Shown piece after piece: positions 8,696 through 17,554 of a DNA stretch of 64,000 nucleotides; position 1 is the stretch's first letter, and each line of letters starts with the position of its first letter. The DNA lies in the NCBI GenBank assembly GCA_026393985.1, contig JAPKZB010000055.1, positions 1 through 64,000 on the forward strand, in the 5' to 3' direction. Under the pieces are notes generated by a model. That model was not told the origin of the DNA and searched no databases. It saw only the letters and a program-made list of their open reading frames with translations. This DNA comes from Acidobacteriota bacterium. GTDB lineage: Bacteria; Acidobacteriota; Terriglobia; Bryobacterales; Bryobacteraceae. The translations under genes were made by a program, and so were the position numbers.

Positions 8696-10204
8696 TTAGG
8701 ACTTCCGTCCCAGCAGGGTGTCGAGCCGCTCGACGACCGAGGTCATCGTGACGATCTCGCCGCGGAGTTGATCGGTCGCCATCGCCGCACCATGATTGGC
8801 CTCGGCGTTCTTCTGGACCACGGTCGATACCCCCTGCAGAGCCGTGGCAATCTGATCCATCGAAGCCGTCCGGTCGATCGCTCCCTGACTCAGCAACGAA
8901 GCCGAGCTGTCAATTGCCTTCGAGCCCTTCAGAATGTCCTGGAACGCTTGCGCTACCTGATCGGTGCGGGCCGCACCCTCAGTCGCGCTTGCCTTGGCCT
9001 CCAACATGATCGCATCGGTGTCCTCGGCGGCCGCAGCACACCGACGGGCCAGAACCCGAACCTCGTCAGCCACCACCGCAAATCCCAAACCGTGCTCACC
9101 AGCCCGCGCCGCTTCAATCGCCGCGTTCAACGCCAGCAGATTGGTCTGAAACGCAATCTGTCCGATGATGCTCACCGCGCCGCGAACGCGCTCCGAGGCA
9201 TTCTGAATCTGCTGCATCGCCGCGTGCAACTGCGACACCGCATCGTTACCCTGCGTGATCTCCTTCGACAAACCCGCAATGCTGCGAGCAATGCTGGAGG
9301 TCTCCTCCCGCTCCCGGTGTGCCCGGTCACGGGTTTCCTGCATCATCGCCGCAATCTCTTCTACCGACGACGCCTGCTCCGAGGCCCCCGAAGAGATGCC
9401 CGCGCTGATCCCCGCCACCGAATCCGCCGTCGACTGCATCTGCACCGCACCGCCATGCAGAGCCTGCGCCGCCGTGCCAATCTCCACCGTAATGCTGATC
9501 GGAACCTGAATCGCAATGAACACACCCAGGATGTAGAAGAACAACGTGGTCACGCTAGCGAACACAATCTTGTCCTGGTAAGCTTTCTGCCGGGCCGCCA
9601 ACAACACGTCGAGCTCGGCCAGCGCCACCTGAGCAAACTTGCTCATCTTCTCGCCGACTTCCCGAGGATCCTGCGAGGGCTTGCTCACCGCCTTTTCCAA
9701 CGCCTGCAGGACCAGGGGAAACCGCTCCTGAAACGACGCACTGACGCCGTAGAAGTTTTCGTCCTCCTTCAACGAGGCCTTGGCCGACCGCAACAGACTG
9801 GCCAGCAGATCCGGCGAATCCGGCTTGGCCGCCAACTGCGGCAGCAACAAACCCACGGCGTCCATCAGGTTATAGGCATCCAGATCGGGATCGAGGATCA
9901 GGAAGCTGTCATCCATCAACTGACGCAACTTCGTCTGCGCGTCCCCGGCATCCTTACCGCCCGCAATCACCTTCGTGAGCAGCGGACCCGCATCAACCAC
10001 ACCCGTCCTTTCCCGGGCCGCGAAGTTGATGTCCTTCTGCAAGGCAGTAACCACAAAATAAAGGGCCGCCATGACCGGCAGCGTTAAGAGGCCTACCGCT
10101 AGCCACATTCGGCGGTTTAGCGGCAACTTGGAGAGCAACTGGCGAGTTCGCTTGGCGATGTCTAGAGACCATGTAGAGGTTTGTTCTGGTATCACACTGT
10201 TCAT
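8696..10204 (-). CDS. Methyl-accepting chemotaxis protein
   Basis: Chemoreceptor-like protein of 502 residues. A basic cytoplasmic start is followed by a first membrane helix ([20 protein letters not shown], about 35-54), a periplasmic helical sensor of roughly 160 residues, a second helix ([16 protein letters not shown]), and the cytoplasmic signalling coiled coil with the conserved hairpin tip [21 protein letters not shown] and [13 protein letters not shown] see no clear HAMP domain and no C-terminal receptor-tethering pentapeptide. The ATG at 10202-10204 is favoured; an upstream extension is open but not conserved-looking. That ATG lies in the loop of an inverted repeat (10192-10228). No che genes are nearby. 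Confidence 0.85.
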   Translation of the reverse strand: MNSVIPEQTSTWSLDIAKRTRQLLSKLPLNRRMWLAVGLLTLPVMAALYFVVTALQKDINFAARERTGVVDAGPLLTKVIAGGKDAGDAQTKLRQLMDDSFLILDPDLDAYNLMDAVGLLLPQLAAKPDSPDLLASLLRSAKASLKEDENFYGVSASFQERFPLVLQALEKAVSKPSQDPREVGEKMSKFAQVALAELDVLLAARQKAYQDKIVFASVTTLFFYILGVFIAIQVPISITVEIGTAAQALHGGAVQMQSTADSVAGISAGISSGASEQASSVEEIAAMMQETRDRAHREREETSSIARSIAGLSKEITQGNDAVSQLHAAMQQIQNASERVRGAVSIIGQIAFQTNLLALNAAIEAARAGEHGLGFAVVADEVRVLARRCAAAAEDTDAIMLEAKASATEGAARTDQVAQAFQDILKGSKAIDSSASLLSQGAIDRTASMDQIATALQGVSTVVQKNAEANHGAAMATDQLRGEIVTMTSVVERLDTLLGRKS

Positions 10205-10228
10205 ATCGGAAGCATCCACACAGTGTGA
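10192..10228. promoter_or_regulatory. Inverted repeat around the chemoreceptor start codon
   Basis: TCACACTGT at 10192-10200 and its exact complement at 10220-10228 are 19 bp apart. The proposed chemoreceptor ATG lies in the gap. It could be a dyad operator covering the promoter/start, or an mRNA hairpin that displays or hides the start codon. Confidence 0.4.
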
Positions 10229-10375
10229 GAAAAAAAGTTCTCGCCGGGAATTTACTTGCCTGCCCGTCCCCGCAATGATACGGTCAAAAAGAACGTGGAT
10301 TGATTTAGGCCTCGCACCCGCTGCCAGCCCGACAAATTGCAACCACGCTAAAAAGTGCTAAAGGAGTTTTGCCGC

Positions 10376-10648
10376 ATGCGCCCCCCTCTTCGCAACCAGC
10401 ATGCCCTGCGCGGAGCCGCAGGAGAGCTGATTATGGTCCGTCTGACCACCTCGGCCCAGGATCTCGAGGAAACCCTCGAAACCCTGGCCGGCCTCGATTT
10501 CCCCGTCAACCCGGAGCTGTTTCACCGCGGCTCGGAAACCACCATCGAGTTTCCTGCCTACACCGGCCAGTTCAGCCACCTCGCCACGGCGCTCGCCGAC
10601 CACGGTCAGCTCGAAACCGTCTCCATGCTCACCGAAATCGGACGCTGA
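10376..10648 (+). CDS. Small protein of unknown function
   Basis: A 90-residue protein I do not recognise. The start at 10376 is supported by a good Shine-Dalgarno (aaggag at 10361-10366) nine bases upstream. Predicted alternation of strands and helices (LIMVRLTTSAQDLEETLETL, then TTIEFPAYTGQFSHLATALAD) suggests a small alpha/beta fold, possibly ACT- or ferredoxin-like. It is divergent from the chemoreceptor and convergent with the anti-sigma gene, with only 7 bp to the latter. Codon use matches neighbours, so it looks like a real gene. Confidence 0.55.
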   Translation: MRPPLRNQHALRGAAGELIMVRLTTSAQDLEETLETLAGLDFPVNPELFHRGSETTIEFPAYTGQFSHLATALADHGQLETVSMLTEIGR

Positions 10649-10655
10649 CTCCCCT

Positions 10656-10907
10656 TCAGGATTCGCCCGTCCGCCGGGCCTCCATCTTGCGGCGCAACGC
10701 CTCCATCAACCGCCCCTCCACCTCGCGCGGAATCGGCTGCGGCTCCATGCCTTTGAACACCTTCATCGTCTTCTTGCAGGTGTCCACCACCACCCAGCAA
10801 TTGGGACACTCGTTGATGTGTTTTTCCAGCTGCATCCGCAACAGCGCGTCCGTCTCTTCATCGAGAAACGCGTTCAATTCCGTCAAAAACTCTTTACATG
10901 TAAGCAA
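10656..10907 (-). CDS. Anti-sigma factor with zinc-finger (ZAS-like)
   Basis: An 83-residue cytoplasmic protein with CKEF near the N-terminus and the zinc motif HINECPNC (HxxxCxxC), typical of zinc-binding anti-sigma domains that hold an ECF sigma factor. A second CK motif follows (VDTCKK). The start is a TTG at 10905-10907, inside the end of the sigma gene (14-bp overlap), so translation is coupled. No membrane helix, so a cytoplasmic redox or metal signal is plausible. Partner: the sigma factor immediately upstream. Confidence 0.8.
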   Translation of the reverse strand: MLTCKEFLTELNAFLDEETDALLRMQLEKHINECPNCWVVVDTCKKTMKVFKGMEPQPIPREVEGRLMEALRRKMEARRTGES

Positions 10908-11517
10908 GCGCGTCGTCTCCCTTTCGCTTGAATACCTTCGTCAGGCGTTCCCGTAATTGCAGGCGGGCCCGGAGCAACCTGCTCTTCACCGCCGGAACGG
11001 AGAGTTCGAGCGCCTCGGCCGTCTCCTCCGTCGACAACTCTTCCACATCCCGCAACTGAAACACGGTGCGAAAAGCCGGCTTCAGACTCTGAATCGCTTC
11101 GTCCAGAATCTGCCGCAACTCCGCCTGCCCGTACTTCTGCTCGGGATCTCCATCCCAAACCGCTATCTCCCGCGTCACCTGCTCCTCGCCAAGGTCGATC
11201 TCGTCATCGAGCGAGACCGTCTTGCCGCTCCGCCGCTTGCGCAGCTTCATCAACGCTTCGTTCACCGCAATCCGCACCACCCACGTGTAGAACTTCGCAT
11301 CCCCATGAAACCGGTCCAGATGCGTATAGGCCTTGAGAAAAGCCTCCTGCAGAACATCCTCGGCGTCCTCATCGTTCTGCGTAATGTTCTTCGCTAGGCG
11401 AAAAACCTTTCGGTGGTAGCGGCTCACCAGCGTCGAAAACGCCCCGTCCTCGCCCTGCCGGGCCATTTCGACCAGAGCGGATTCGTCCATTTCTGCCAGA
11501 GCCTGGGCGGTGTCCAT
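10894..11517 (-). CDS. ECF RNA polymerase sigma factor
   Basis: Sigma-70 family, ECF type, 207 residues. Region 2 contains FSTLVSRYHRKVFRLAKNIT and DAEDVLQEAFLKAY with FHGDAKFYTWVVRIAVNEALMKLRKR; region 4 contains VFQLRDVEELSTEETAEALELSVPAVKSRLLRARLQLRERL. The start at 11515-11517 (MDTAQALAEMDES) leaves out a proline- and cysteine-rich upstream extension. It overlaps the anti-sigma gene by 14 bp and forms an operon with it. Divergent from thrS. Confidence 0.93.
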   Translation of the reverse strand: MDTAQALAEMDESALVEMARQGEDGAFSTLVSRYHRKVFRLAKNITQNDEDAEDVLQEAFLKAYTHLDRFHGDAKFYTWVVRIAVNEALMKLRKRRSGKTVSLDDEIDLGEEQVTREIAVWDGDPEQKYGQAELRQILDEAIQSLKPAFRTVFQLRDVEELSTEETAEALELSVPAVKSRLLRARLQLRERLTKVFKRKGDDALAYM

Positions 11518-11614
11518 GCGCGGAATCCCATCATAACAGCCAGCGCGCCCGGGACAGGCCGCCCGTCCGGGGGCGAGCGCATGGGGGGTGTCCGAACCGG
11601 TCATATGCTACTCT

Positions 11615-11676
11615 GATGTTTACATTCTTCCTTTGGATTCAGCCCTTTGCCGGGCCAATCCGCCGACGTAAACATC
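11615..11676 (+). promoter_or_regulatory. Nested hairpin in the thrS leader
   Basis: Three complementary pairs lie inside each other just before the thrS ATG at 11679: GATGTTTAC 11615-11623 with 11668-11676, GGATT 11635-11639 with 11657-11661, and GCCC 11642-11645 with GGGC 11652-11655. A -10-like TATGCT at 11604-11609 would start the transcript at about the first arm. No Shine-Dalgarno is obvious. E. coli ThrRS represses its own mRNA through leader hairpins; a similar role here is inference. Confidence 0.5.
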
Positions 11677-11678
11677 TC

Positions 11679-13613
11679 ATGTCCAGCATCGTCATCACCC
11701 TGCCCGACGGCAGTCAGAAGAGCCTTCCCGCCGGATCGCGCCCCCTCGACGTCGCCCTCGCCATCAGCCCCCGCCTGGCCGACGACGCCATCGCGGCCAA
11801 AGTCAACGGCGAGATGGCCGACCTCAACCGCCCCCTCGACGCGGACGTCCACCTCCAGATCCTCACCACCCGCGACCCGGAGTCGCTCGAAGTCTACCGC
11901 CACTCCACCGCGCACCTGCTCGCCGCCGCCGTCCTCGAACTCTGGCCCGATACCCAACTCGGCATCGGCCCCCCCATTGAGAATGGCTTCTACTACGACT
12001 TCGACAAAACCGTCCCCTTCACCGCCGACGACCTCGAAAAGATCGAAGCCAAAATGTGGGACATCCAGGCCCGGAACCTCACCTACGATCGCGTCATGAC
12101 CGAAAAAGAGGAGGGCCTCAAAAAGTACGCCCACCTCTGGATGAAAAGCGAGCTCATCGCCGAACGCGCCGGCGAAGTCTTCAGCGAATACACGCTCGGC
12201 CCCCAGTTCATCGACTTCTGCCGCGGACCCCACCTGCCTTCCACCAAGAAAATCAAGGCCTTCAAACTGCTCCACCTCGCCGGGGCCTACTGGAAAGGCG
12301 ACGAACACAACAAGCAGCTCCAGCGCATCTACGGCACCGCCTTCTTCACCAAAAAGGAGCTCGACGAGTTCATCGCCCGCCAGGAAGAGGCCAAACGCCG
12401 CGATCACCGCAAACTCGGCGCCGAACTCGACCTGTTCAGCATCCAGGAGCTCGCCGGACCCGGCCTCATCTTCTTTCACCCCAAGGGCGGCATCATCCGC
12501 AAAACCCTCGAAGACTGGATGCGCGAGGCCTATCTCGAGCGCGGCTACTCCCTCGTCTACACCCCCCACGTCGCCCGCCGCGACCTCTGGAAGGTCTCCG
12601 GACACGCCAACTTCTACAGCGAGAACATGTTCAAGCCGATGGAACTCGACGATGCCGAGTACCAGCTCAAGCCGATGAACTGTCCTTGCCACATCCTGAT
12701 CTTCGCCAACTCGCCCCATAGCTACCGCGACCTCCCCGTCCGCCTCGGCGAACTCGGCACCGTTTACCGCTACGAGCGCAGCGGCACCATGCACGGCCTG
12801 TTGCGCGTCCGCGGCTTCACCCAGGACGACGCCCACATCTTCTGCACCCCGGATCAGATCGAAAGCGAAGTGGTCGGCTGTCTGGAATTCGCCATCCACA
12901 CCCTCCATACCTTCGGCTTCACGCAATACGAGGCCGAACTGTCCACCTGGGACGACGGCGCCAGCGGCAAGTACGACGGCACTCCCGAACTCTGGGCCCT
13001 GGCCGAAAAAGCCCTCTTCGCCGCCACCGAAAAAGTGGGTATGAAGGCCAAGCTGATGAAGGACGAAGCCGCCTTCTACGGCCCCAAGATCGACGTCAAA
13101 CTCGTCGACGCCATCGGCCGAAAATGGCAACTCTCCACCGTCCAGTTCGACTTCACCCTCCCGCAGCGCTTCCAGCTCGAATACACGGCCGAAGACGGCA
13201 AGAAGCACCAGCCGCTGATGGTCCATCGCGCCCTGTTCGGCAGCGTCGAACGCTTCTTCGGCATCCTGGTTGAGCACTACGCCGGCGCCTTCCCCGTCTG
13301 GCTCTCCCCCGTGCAGGTCGCCGTTCTCCCCATCACCGATAAGCAGAACGATTACGCCCGCCAGGTTGTCGACCAGCTTGCCGCCGACGGCGTCCGCGTC
13401 ACCCTCGACGACCGCAACGACAAAGTCAACGCCAAAATCCGCGACGCCCAACTCCAGAAGATTCCCTACATGCTCGTCATCGGCGGCCGCGAAGCCGAAG
13501 GCGGCAACGTCTCGGTCCGGCACCGCAAACACGGCGATCTCGGCGTGCAGGCCGTCGAGGCCTTCCGCGCCCGCATCCGGGAGCTGATCGCTTCCCGCGC
13601 CACTACGGAATAA
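11679..13613 (+). CDS. thrS: Threonine-tRNA ligase
   Basis: Class II aminoacyl-tRNA synthetase charging tRNA-Thr; 644 residues, the usual full length. An N-terminal TGS domain begins SSIVITLPDGSQKSL; the editing-associated domain carries HSTAHLLAAAV near residue 75 and RGPHLPSTKKIKAFKLL. The catalytic core has the zinc-ligand Cys in LKPMNCPCHI and motif 2 RYERSGTMHGLLRVRGFTQDDAHIFC; the anticodon-binding domain starts around WLSPVQVAVLPI. The start at 11679 gives the canonical N-terminus; a frame from 11616 is open but would add a non-conserved leader overlapping the hairpin. It is not followed by infC-rpmI-rplT. Confidence 0.97.
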   Translation: MSSIVITLPDGSQKSLPAGSRPLDVALAISPRLADDAIAAKVNGEMADLNRPLDADVHLQILTTRDPESLEVYRHSTAHLLAAAVLELWPDTQLGIGPPIENGFYYDFDKTVPFTADDLEKIEAKMWDIQARNLTYDRVMTEKEEGLKKYAHLWMKSELIAERAGEVFSEYTLGPQFIDFCRGPHLPSTKKIKAFKLLHLAGAYWKGDEHNKQLQRIYGTAFFTKKELDEFIARQEEAKRRDHRKLGAELDLFSIQELAGPGLIFFHPKGGIIRKTLEDWMREAYLERGYSLVYTPHVARRDLWKVSGHANFYSENMFKPMELDDAEYQLKPMNCPCHILIFANSPHSYRDLPVRLGELGTVYRYERSGTMHGLLRVRGFTQDDAHIFCTPDQIESEVVGCLEFAIHTLHTFGFTQYEAELSTWDDGASGKYDGTPELWALAEKALFAATEKVGMKAKLMKDEAAFYGPKIDVKLVDAIGRKWQLSTVQFDFTLPQRFQLEYTAEDGKKHQPLMVHRALFGSVERFFGILVEHYAGAFPVWLSPVQVAVLPITDKQNDYARQVVDQLAADGVRVTLDDRNDKVNAKIRDAQLQKIPYMLVIGGREAEGGNVSVRHRKHGDLGVQAVEAFRARIRELIASRATTE

Positions 13614-13617
13614 ACCC

Positions 13618-14742
13618 TTGGCGGCGTGGCTTCTGGCGGGCCTGCTCACCGGTTCGCTCGTCTACTGCGGGCTGATTGCCGTCGCCGTCCGCCGCTACCG
13701 GGCCGCCCGCCACGTCGCCCCCGCGAGCGAACCGGTCAGCATTCTCAAACCGCTCGCCGGGCTCGACGAGGGCCTCGAAGACAATCTACGGAGTTTTTTT
13801 GCTCAGGATCATGACAGTTTTGAACTGCTCTTCGCCGTGCGTACGGAGGCCGATCCCGCCTACCCGTTAGTGGAATCCCTCCGCCGCGAATACCCCAACG
13901 TAGCCGCCCGGATCATCCTCACGGGCGAGCCCCCCTGGCCTAATGCTAAAGTTTGGAGTTTGTCGCTCATGATGCAGCAGGCCCAACATGACCTGCTCAT
14001 CATGAGCGACTCCGATATCCGCGTGACTCCCGCGATGGCCCGCACCATCGCCGGCGAGTTTGCCGCGGACCGTGGACTGGCCGTGACCACCTGCCCCTAC
14101 CGGGCGGTGGCCGGCCGGTCGATCTGGTCCCAACTGGAAGCCATGGGCATGAACACCGAATTCTGGGGCGGCGTCCTGGTCGCCCGGATGCTCGACGGTA
14201 TGCGTTTCGCCGTCGGCCCAACCATCGCCGCCCGCCGCGGGGCCATCACCGCCGTCGGCGGCTGGGAGTTGCTGCAGCAGTATCTGGCCGAGGACTTCAT
14301 GCTCGGCAACCTCGCGGCCGACCGCGGCCTCGGAGTCGGACTGTCGAGCTACGTGATTGAGCACCGCATCGGCAGCGAAAGATTCCGGCAAAACGCCGCC
14401 CACCGCATCCGCTGGAACCGCTCCACGCGCCGCTCCCGCCCACTCGGCTATATCGGACAGATCTTCATCAATCCCATCCCCCTCGCCCTTTTGCTCGTCG
14501 CCGTGGAGCCCGCCTGGTGGCCCGTACTGTTCCTGGTGGCTTCGTTTCGCAGTTTAGCCGGTTGGGCCACCGCCGAATCGGTGCTTCACGACCCGGTCTG
14601 CCGCCGCCGCTGGCCGCTGCTGCCCGTCCAGGACCTGTTGAGCTTTGCCTTCTGGGTCGCCGGTTTCTTCGGCCGGACCATCAAATGGCGCGGGCAGCGT
14701 TACCGGCTACTTGCGGACGGTCGCTTTCAGCGGGTGGAGTAA
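13618..14742 (+). CDS. hpnI: HpnI-like/ceramide-type glucosyltransferase
   Basis: Membrane glycosyltransferase (GT2/GT21) of 374 residues. A TTG start 4 bp after thrS begins an N-terminal membrane helix (LLAGLLTGSLVYCGLIAVAV). VSILKPLAGLDEGLEDNLRSFF opens the catalytic domain; D1-D2 appear in LIMSDSDIRV, D3 in LLQQYLAEDFMLG, and a HRIRWNRSTR box stands for (Q/R)XXRW. Three hydrophobic segments close the protein. This is the ceramide glucosyltransferase pattern, annotated HpnI in hopanoid producers, but no other hpn gene is nearby, so the lipid acceptor is uncertain. Its last 62 bp overlap the convergent gene. Confidence 0.7.
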   Translation: MAAWLLAGLLTGSLVYCGLIAVAVRRYRAARHVAPASEPVSILKPLAGLDEGLEDNLRSFFAQDHDSFELLFAVRTEADPAYPLVESLRREYPNVAARIILTGEPPWPNAKVWSLSLMMQQAQHDLLIMSDSDIRVTPAMARTIAGEFAADRGLAVTTCPYRAVAGRSIWSQLEAMGMNTEFWGGVLVARMLDGMRFAVGPTIAARRGAITAVGGWELLQQYLAEDFMLGNLAADRGLGVGLSSYVIEHRIGSERFRQNAAHRIRWNRSTRRSRPLGYIGQIFINPIPLALLLVAVEPAWWPVLFLVASFRSLAGWATAESVLHDPVCRRRWPLLPVQDLLSFAFWVAGFFGRTIKWRGQRYRLLADGRFQRVE

Positions 14743-15268
14743 CCGATTGCAGAAACGTCCGCAGCGTTCCGGCCGCGGCGCTCGCCGATTCGGCGGCCAG
14801 CGCCGGAGCGGGCAACGCCTCCCGCCACGCCGCGCCGCGCGAAAACACCTGCACCTGCCCGGTCCCCAACACCGCGGACACCCTTCGGCTCTTATCCCAA
14901 TACTGCTTCACCCGCTTGTCCTGCAACCGCGCCAGCACCTCCGTCGGCGGCGGCGCCCAGTCGGACTCCTCCTGCGGCTCCCAAACCACCTGGACCAGAA
15001 TAGGTAAATCGGCAAACTCCATCAGCAGCAGCTGCAGCGCCGTCGCCCCGGCCAGCGCCGCCGGCCGCGTCGGTGACAGCACCGCCACCACCCGGATGCG
15101 GTCCGCCGCCCGGTTGAAGTCAGTCTGAAATGGTCCCACGCTCCCTGCCCCCAGACTCACGAGCGGCGACTGCCCTTCCGGGACAGACCCCGGAGTGAAG
15201 ACATACCAGAGCGAAGCCCCCAGCAGAGTCAGCAGGCCCCCAGCCCACACAGCAAAAAACTTGTACAT
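14681..15268 (-). CDS. Membrane-anchored thioredoxin-like protein lacking active-site cysteines
   Basis: A 195-residue protein with one N-terminal membrane helix (FFAVWAGGLLTLLGASLWYVF), otherwise periplasmic. The core RIRVVAVLSPTRPAALAG, then VQVVWEPQ and DKRVKQYWDKSRRVS, resembles a thioredoxin-like family in Acidobacteria and Myxobacteria where the motif is SPTxPxC with Cys or Sec; here it is SPTRPAAL with no Cys, and the whole protein has none. So redox chemistry is unlikely. The family assignment is from memory. Convergent with the HpnI-like gene, overlapping by 62 bp. Confidence 0.5.
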   Translation of the reverse strand: MYKFFAVWAGGLLTLLGASLWYVFTPGSVPEGQSPLVSLGAGSVGPFQTDFNRAADRIRVVAVLSPTRPAALAGATALQLLLMEFADLPILVQVVWEPQEESDWAPPPTEVLARLQDKRVKQYWDKSRRVSAVLGTGQVQVFSRGAAWREALPAPALAAESASAAAGTLRTFLQSVTPPAESDRPQVAGNAARAI

Positions 15269-15310
15269 AGTGCCAGCCTCTGCCGGTCTATCGGCAGAAC
15301 CGGAAATTTT

Positions 15311-17548
15311 CTACGGGGCCGGCTGCAAAATCAGCGTCGAAACGGCCGGCGAATCGAGCGGAAAACCCTCCGCACTCTGATAGGCCCTCCACTGATCTTT
15401 GTAATGCCCCGAGAACGGATGGCCCGAAACGCCCGCCGGCAGATGGTACGACCCGCCCGCCGGATCGCCAAAGTCCACCACCATCCGCATCGACGGCAGC
15501 AAACGCGCCGACGTCTGTTTCACCGTCGTCGTCGACCCATTTGCCGGATAAGGCCCCAGGTTGAAGTAGCCGCCAATCCACGGCAACCGCTCCAGCACCG
15601 GATGGCGCACCGTGAGCTCATTGTAGATCCCGTAACGCCACTTCCGCACATCGGCCCCCTGCGTCCGCTGCCCCTCCTCCAATCCCTCCTCGCACGCCCG
15701 CAGCAACACCGCATCCCAATCCGGAAACCAACCGGGCGGCTTCCGCTCGATCAGCGTTTCAATGTGCGCTGAACTGATGTCGATGTTGTACTCGGCCCCC
15801 GACTGCCCGGCGGCCTTTTCGGCAATCATCCGGCGCAGATGCTGATACGTGTAAGTGATCACCAGCGGCGCGGCCAACTCCGGCATCATCTGCCCGTTCC
15901 ATTCGCGCAACAACGCCACGGCCGGGGCCAGATTAGCCGGACTCCCCCGCCGTGCCCACGCCGCCACCACATGCCCCGCCAAATGATGCGACAACCCGGA
16001 GTACACATCGGCCTGCAGTTCGATCGTCGACGCCGCCGTCCACTTCGGCACGGCCCCAATCCGATCAGCAATCTGCCGGGCCCGGTAGGGCGCCGAAAAG
16101 TTCCCCGAAACCAGATAGGGATAGTTAGCCGGAAACGGATTCTGGTTCGCCGTCAGCACGCGCCCCGACGGCGGATTGTAAACGCTCGGCATCTCGGCAA
16201 ACGGGATATACCCCTCCCACTCAAACTCCCCCGTCGCCCCCTCCACCGGTACATCCCCGGCGTGCTTGCGTCGAATCGGCAGCCGTCCCATCGTCTGCAG
16301 GCCGATGTTGCCATCCACGTCGGCGTAGATCACATTGCTCGGCGCCGCCGGAAAACTCGCCAGCGCCGAACGGAACTCCTCCCAGTTCCTCGCCCGGTTC
16401 AGCGGCAGAATCGCAAAAACAAAAGGCTCGGCCGCGGCGGCCGTCCACCGCAGCGCCGCCTGCCGGTTGCCCACCGTCGTCAGTACCGGTCCGTGTCCGG
16501 TCACCCACTGCCGGAACTCCACCGGGGCCTGCCCCTTGACCGGAATCAACTCCCGGTCCAAGTCCGCCTGCAGCACCTGTCCCTTATAAAGGTAGCGGCC
16601 CGTGGCCGGGTCCAACTGCTCCAGATAGTAATCCTGCACGTCGAAGGCGAGATTCGTAATGCCCCAGGCGATCCGCTCGTTCCGCCCCACAAGGACACCC
16701 GGAATCCCCGGAATCGTCACCCCGCGCACCGCCAGTCCCCCGCCCCGTAACTGCACCGGATACCAGATCCCCGGAATCCCATGCTGCAGATGCGGATCGT
16801 TGGCCAGCAGCGCCTTGCCCGATGCCGTGCGCGACGGAGCCAGCGCCCAGGCGTTCGAACCCGGTTGGATGTCCACCCCGCCCCGCGTCGCAAACAGATA
16901 TTCCACCTTCTCGCGGTCGCCTTTCTGTAAGAGAGCCGCTTTCTGTAACTCCATCCGGCCCGTGCTCGACAGCGTCCGGAACATCAGCAGCCCAATGCCC
17001 AGCGTATCTTCCACGCGCCAGGGCCGCGGGTCAAAACCAAGCAGCCGGAACTCGACCGGGTAATTGCCCCGCTGCTGCCGGATGTAATGGTTCACCCCGC
17101 GCGCAAACGCCGCCAGCGCCGCATAGTCGGCCGCCGGCAGGTTCGCCAGTTGCCGCTCGGCAATCCGCGCCATCCGGTAGCCGCGCGTCTCGCGGTCCAA
17201 CTCCAAAGCCCCCGCCCCCACCACCTCGGCCAGCGTCCCGCTCGCCGCCCGCCGCAGCGACTCCATCTGCCAGAGCCGGTCCTGCGCCGTCACATACCCC
17301 TGGGCAAACAGCAGATCTTCGAGCGTGGCGGCTTCAATCCGCGGCAAGCCGTGCGCATCCCGATGCACGGTCACGGCCGCACCCACCGGCGCCCCCACCG
17401 CGCCGCTGGTCTGCGGCAGCGGACGCCACCCGAACCACCAAACCGCCACCGCGGCAGACAGAGCCACGATACCGATGATTGAGTTGATAAACTTGATAAG
17501 CCAATTCGAGCGCACTCCCTGTATTGTATCGGTCCCGGCAGCGCGCAC
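15311..17548 (-). CDS. Penicillin acylase family hydrolase
   Basis: Ntn-hydrolase of up to 745 residues that would be exported and cleaved into alpha and beta chains. A membrane/signal helix lies at about 18-42 (INSIIGIVALSAAVAVWWFG); GLPRIEAATLEDLLFAQGYVTAQDRLWQME is the classical alpha-chain start. The nucleophile is Ser231 in IQPGSNAWAL, first residue of the beta chain, and the oxyanion Asn is in WGITNLAFDVQD. The substrate may be an acyl-homoserine lactone, N-acyl amino acid or beta-lactam. Starts are GTG at 17548 or GTG at 17515; neither has a clear Shine-Dalgarno. Divergent from the CNNM gene with a 6-bp gap. Confidence 0.88.
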   Translation of the reverse strand: MRAAGTDTIQGVRSNWLIKFINSIIGIVALSAAVAVWWFGWRPLPQTSGAVGAPVGAAVTVHRDAHGLPRIEAATLEDLLFAQGYVTAQDRLWQMESLRRAASGTLAEVVGAGALELDRETRGYRMARIAERQLANLPAADYAALAAFARGVNHYIRQQRGNYPVEFRLLGFDPRPWRVEDTLGIGLLMFRTLSSTGRMELQKAALLQKGDREKVEYLFATRGGVDIQPGSNAWALAPSRTASGKALLANDPHLQHGIPGIWYPVQLRGGGLAVRGVTIPGIPGVLVGRNERIAWGITNLAFDVQDYYLEQLDPATGRYLYKGQVLQADLDRELIPVKGQAPVEFRQWVTGHGPVLTTVGNRQAALRWTAAAAEPFVFAILPLNRARNWEEFRSALASFPAAPSNVIYADVDGNIGLQTMGRLPIRRKHAGDVPVEGATGEFEWEGYIPFAEMPSVYNPPSGRVLTANQNPFPANYPYLVSGNFSAPYRARQIADRIGAVPKWTAASTIELQADVYSGLSHHLAGHVVAAWARRGSPANLAPAVALLREWNGQMMPELAAPLVITYTYQHLRRMIAEKAAGQSGAEYNIDISSAHIETLIERKPPGWFPDWDAVLLRACEEGLEEGQRTQGADVRKWRYGIYNELTVRHPVLERLPWIGGYFNLGPYPANGSTTTVKQTSARLLPSMRMVVDFGDPAGGSYHLPAGVSGHPFSGHYKDQWRAYQSAEGFPLDSPAVSTLILQPAP

Positions 17549-17554
17549 CCCTGC

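Noticed and set aside
11601-13649. Long 682-codon minus-strand frame opposite thrS
   Set aside because: A GC-rich shadow of thrS; it is Gly/Val/Glu-biased, has no recognisable motif, and thrS on the plus strand is unmistakable.
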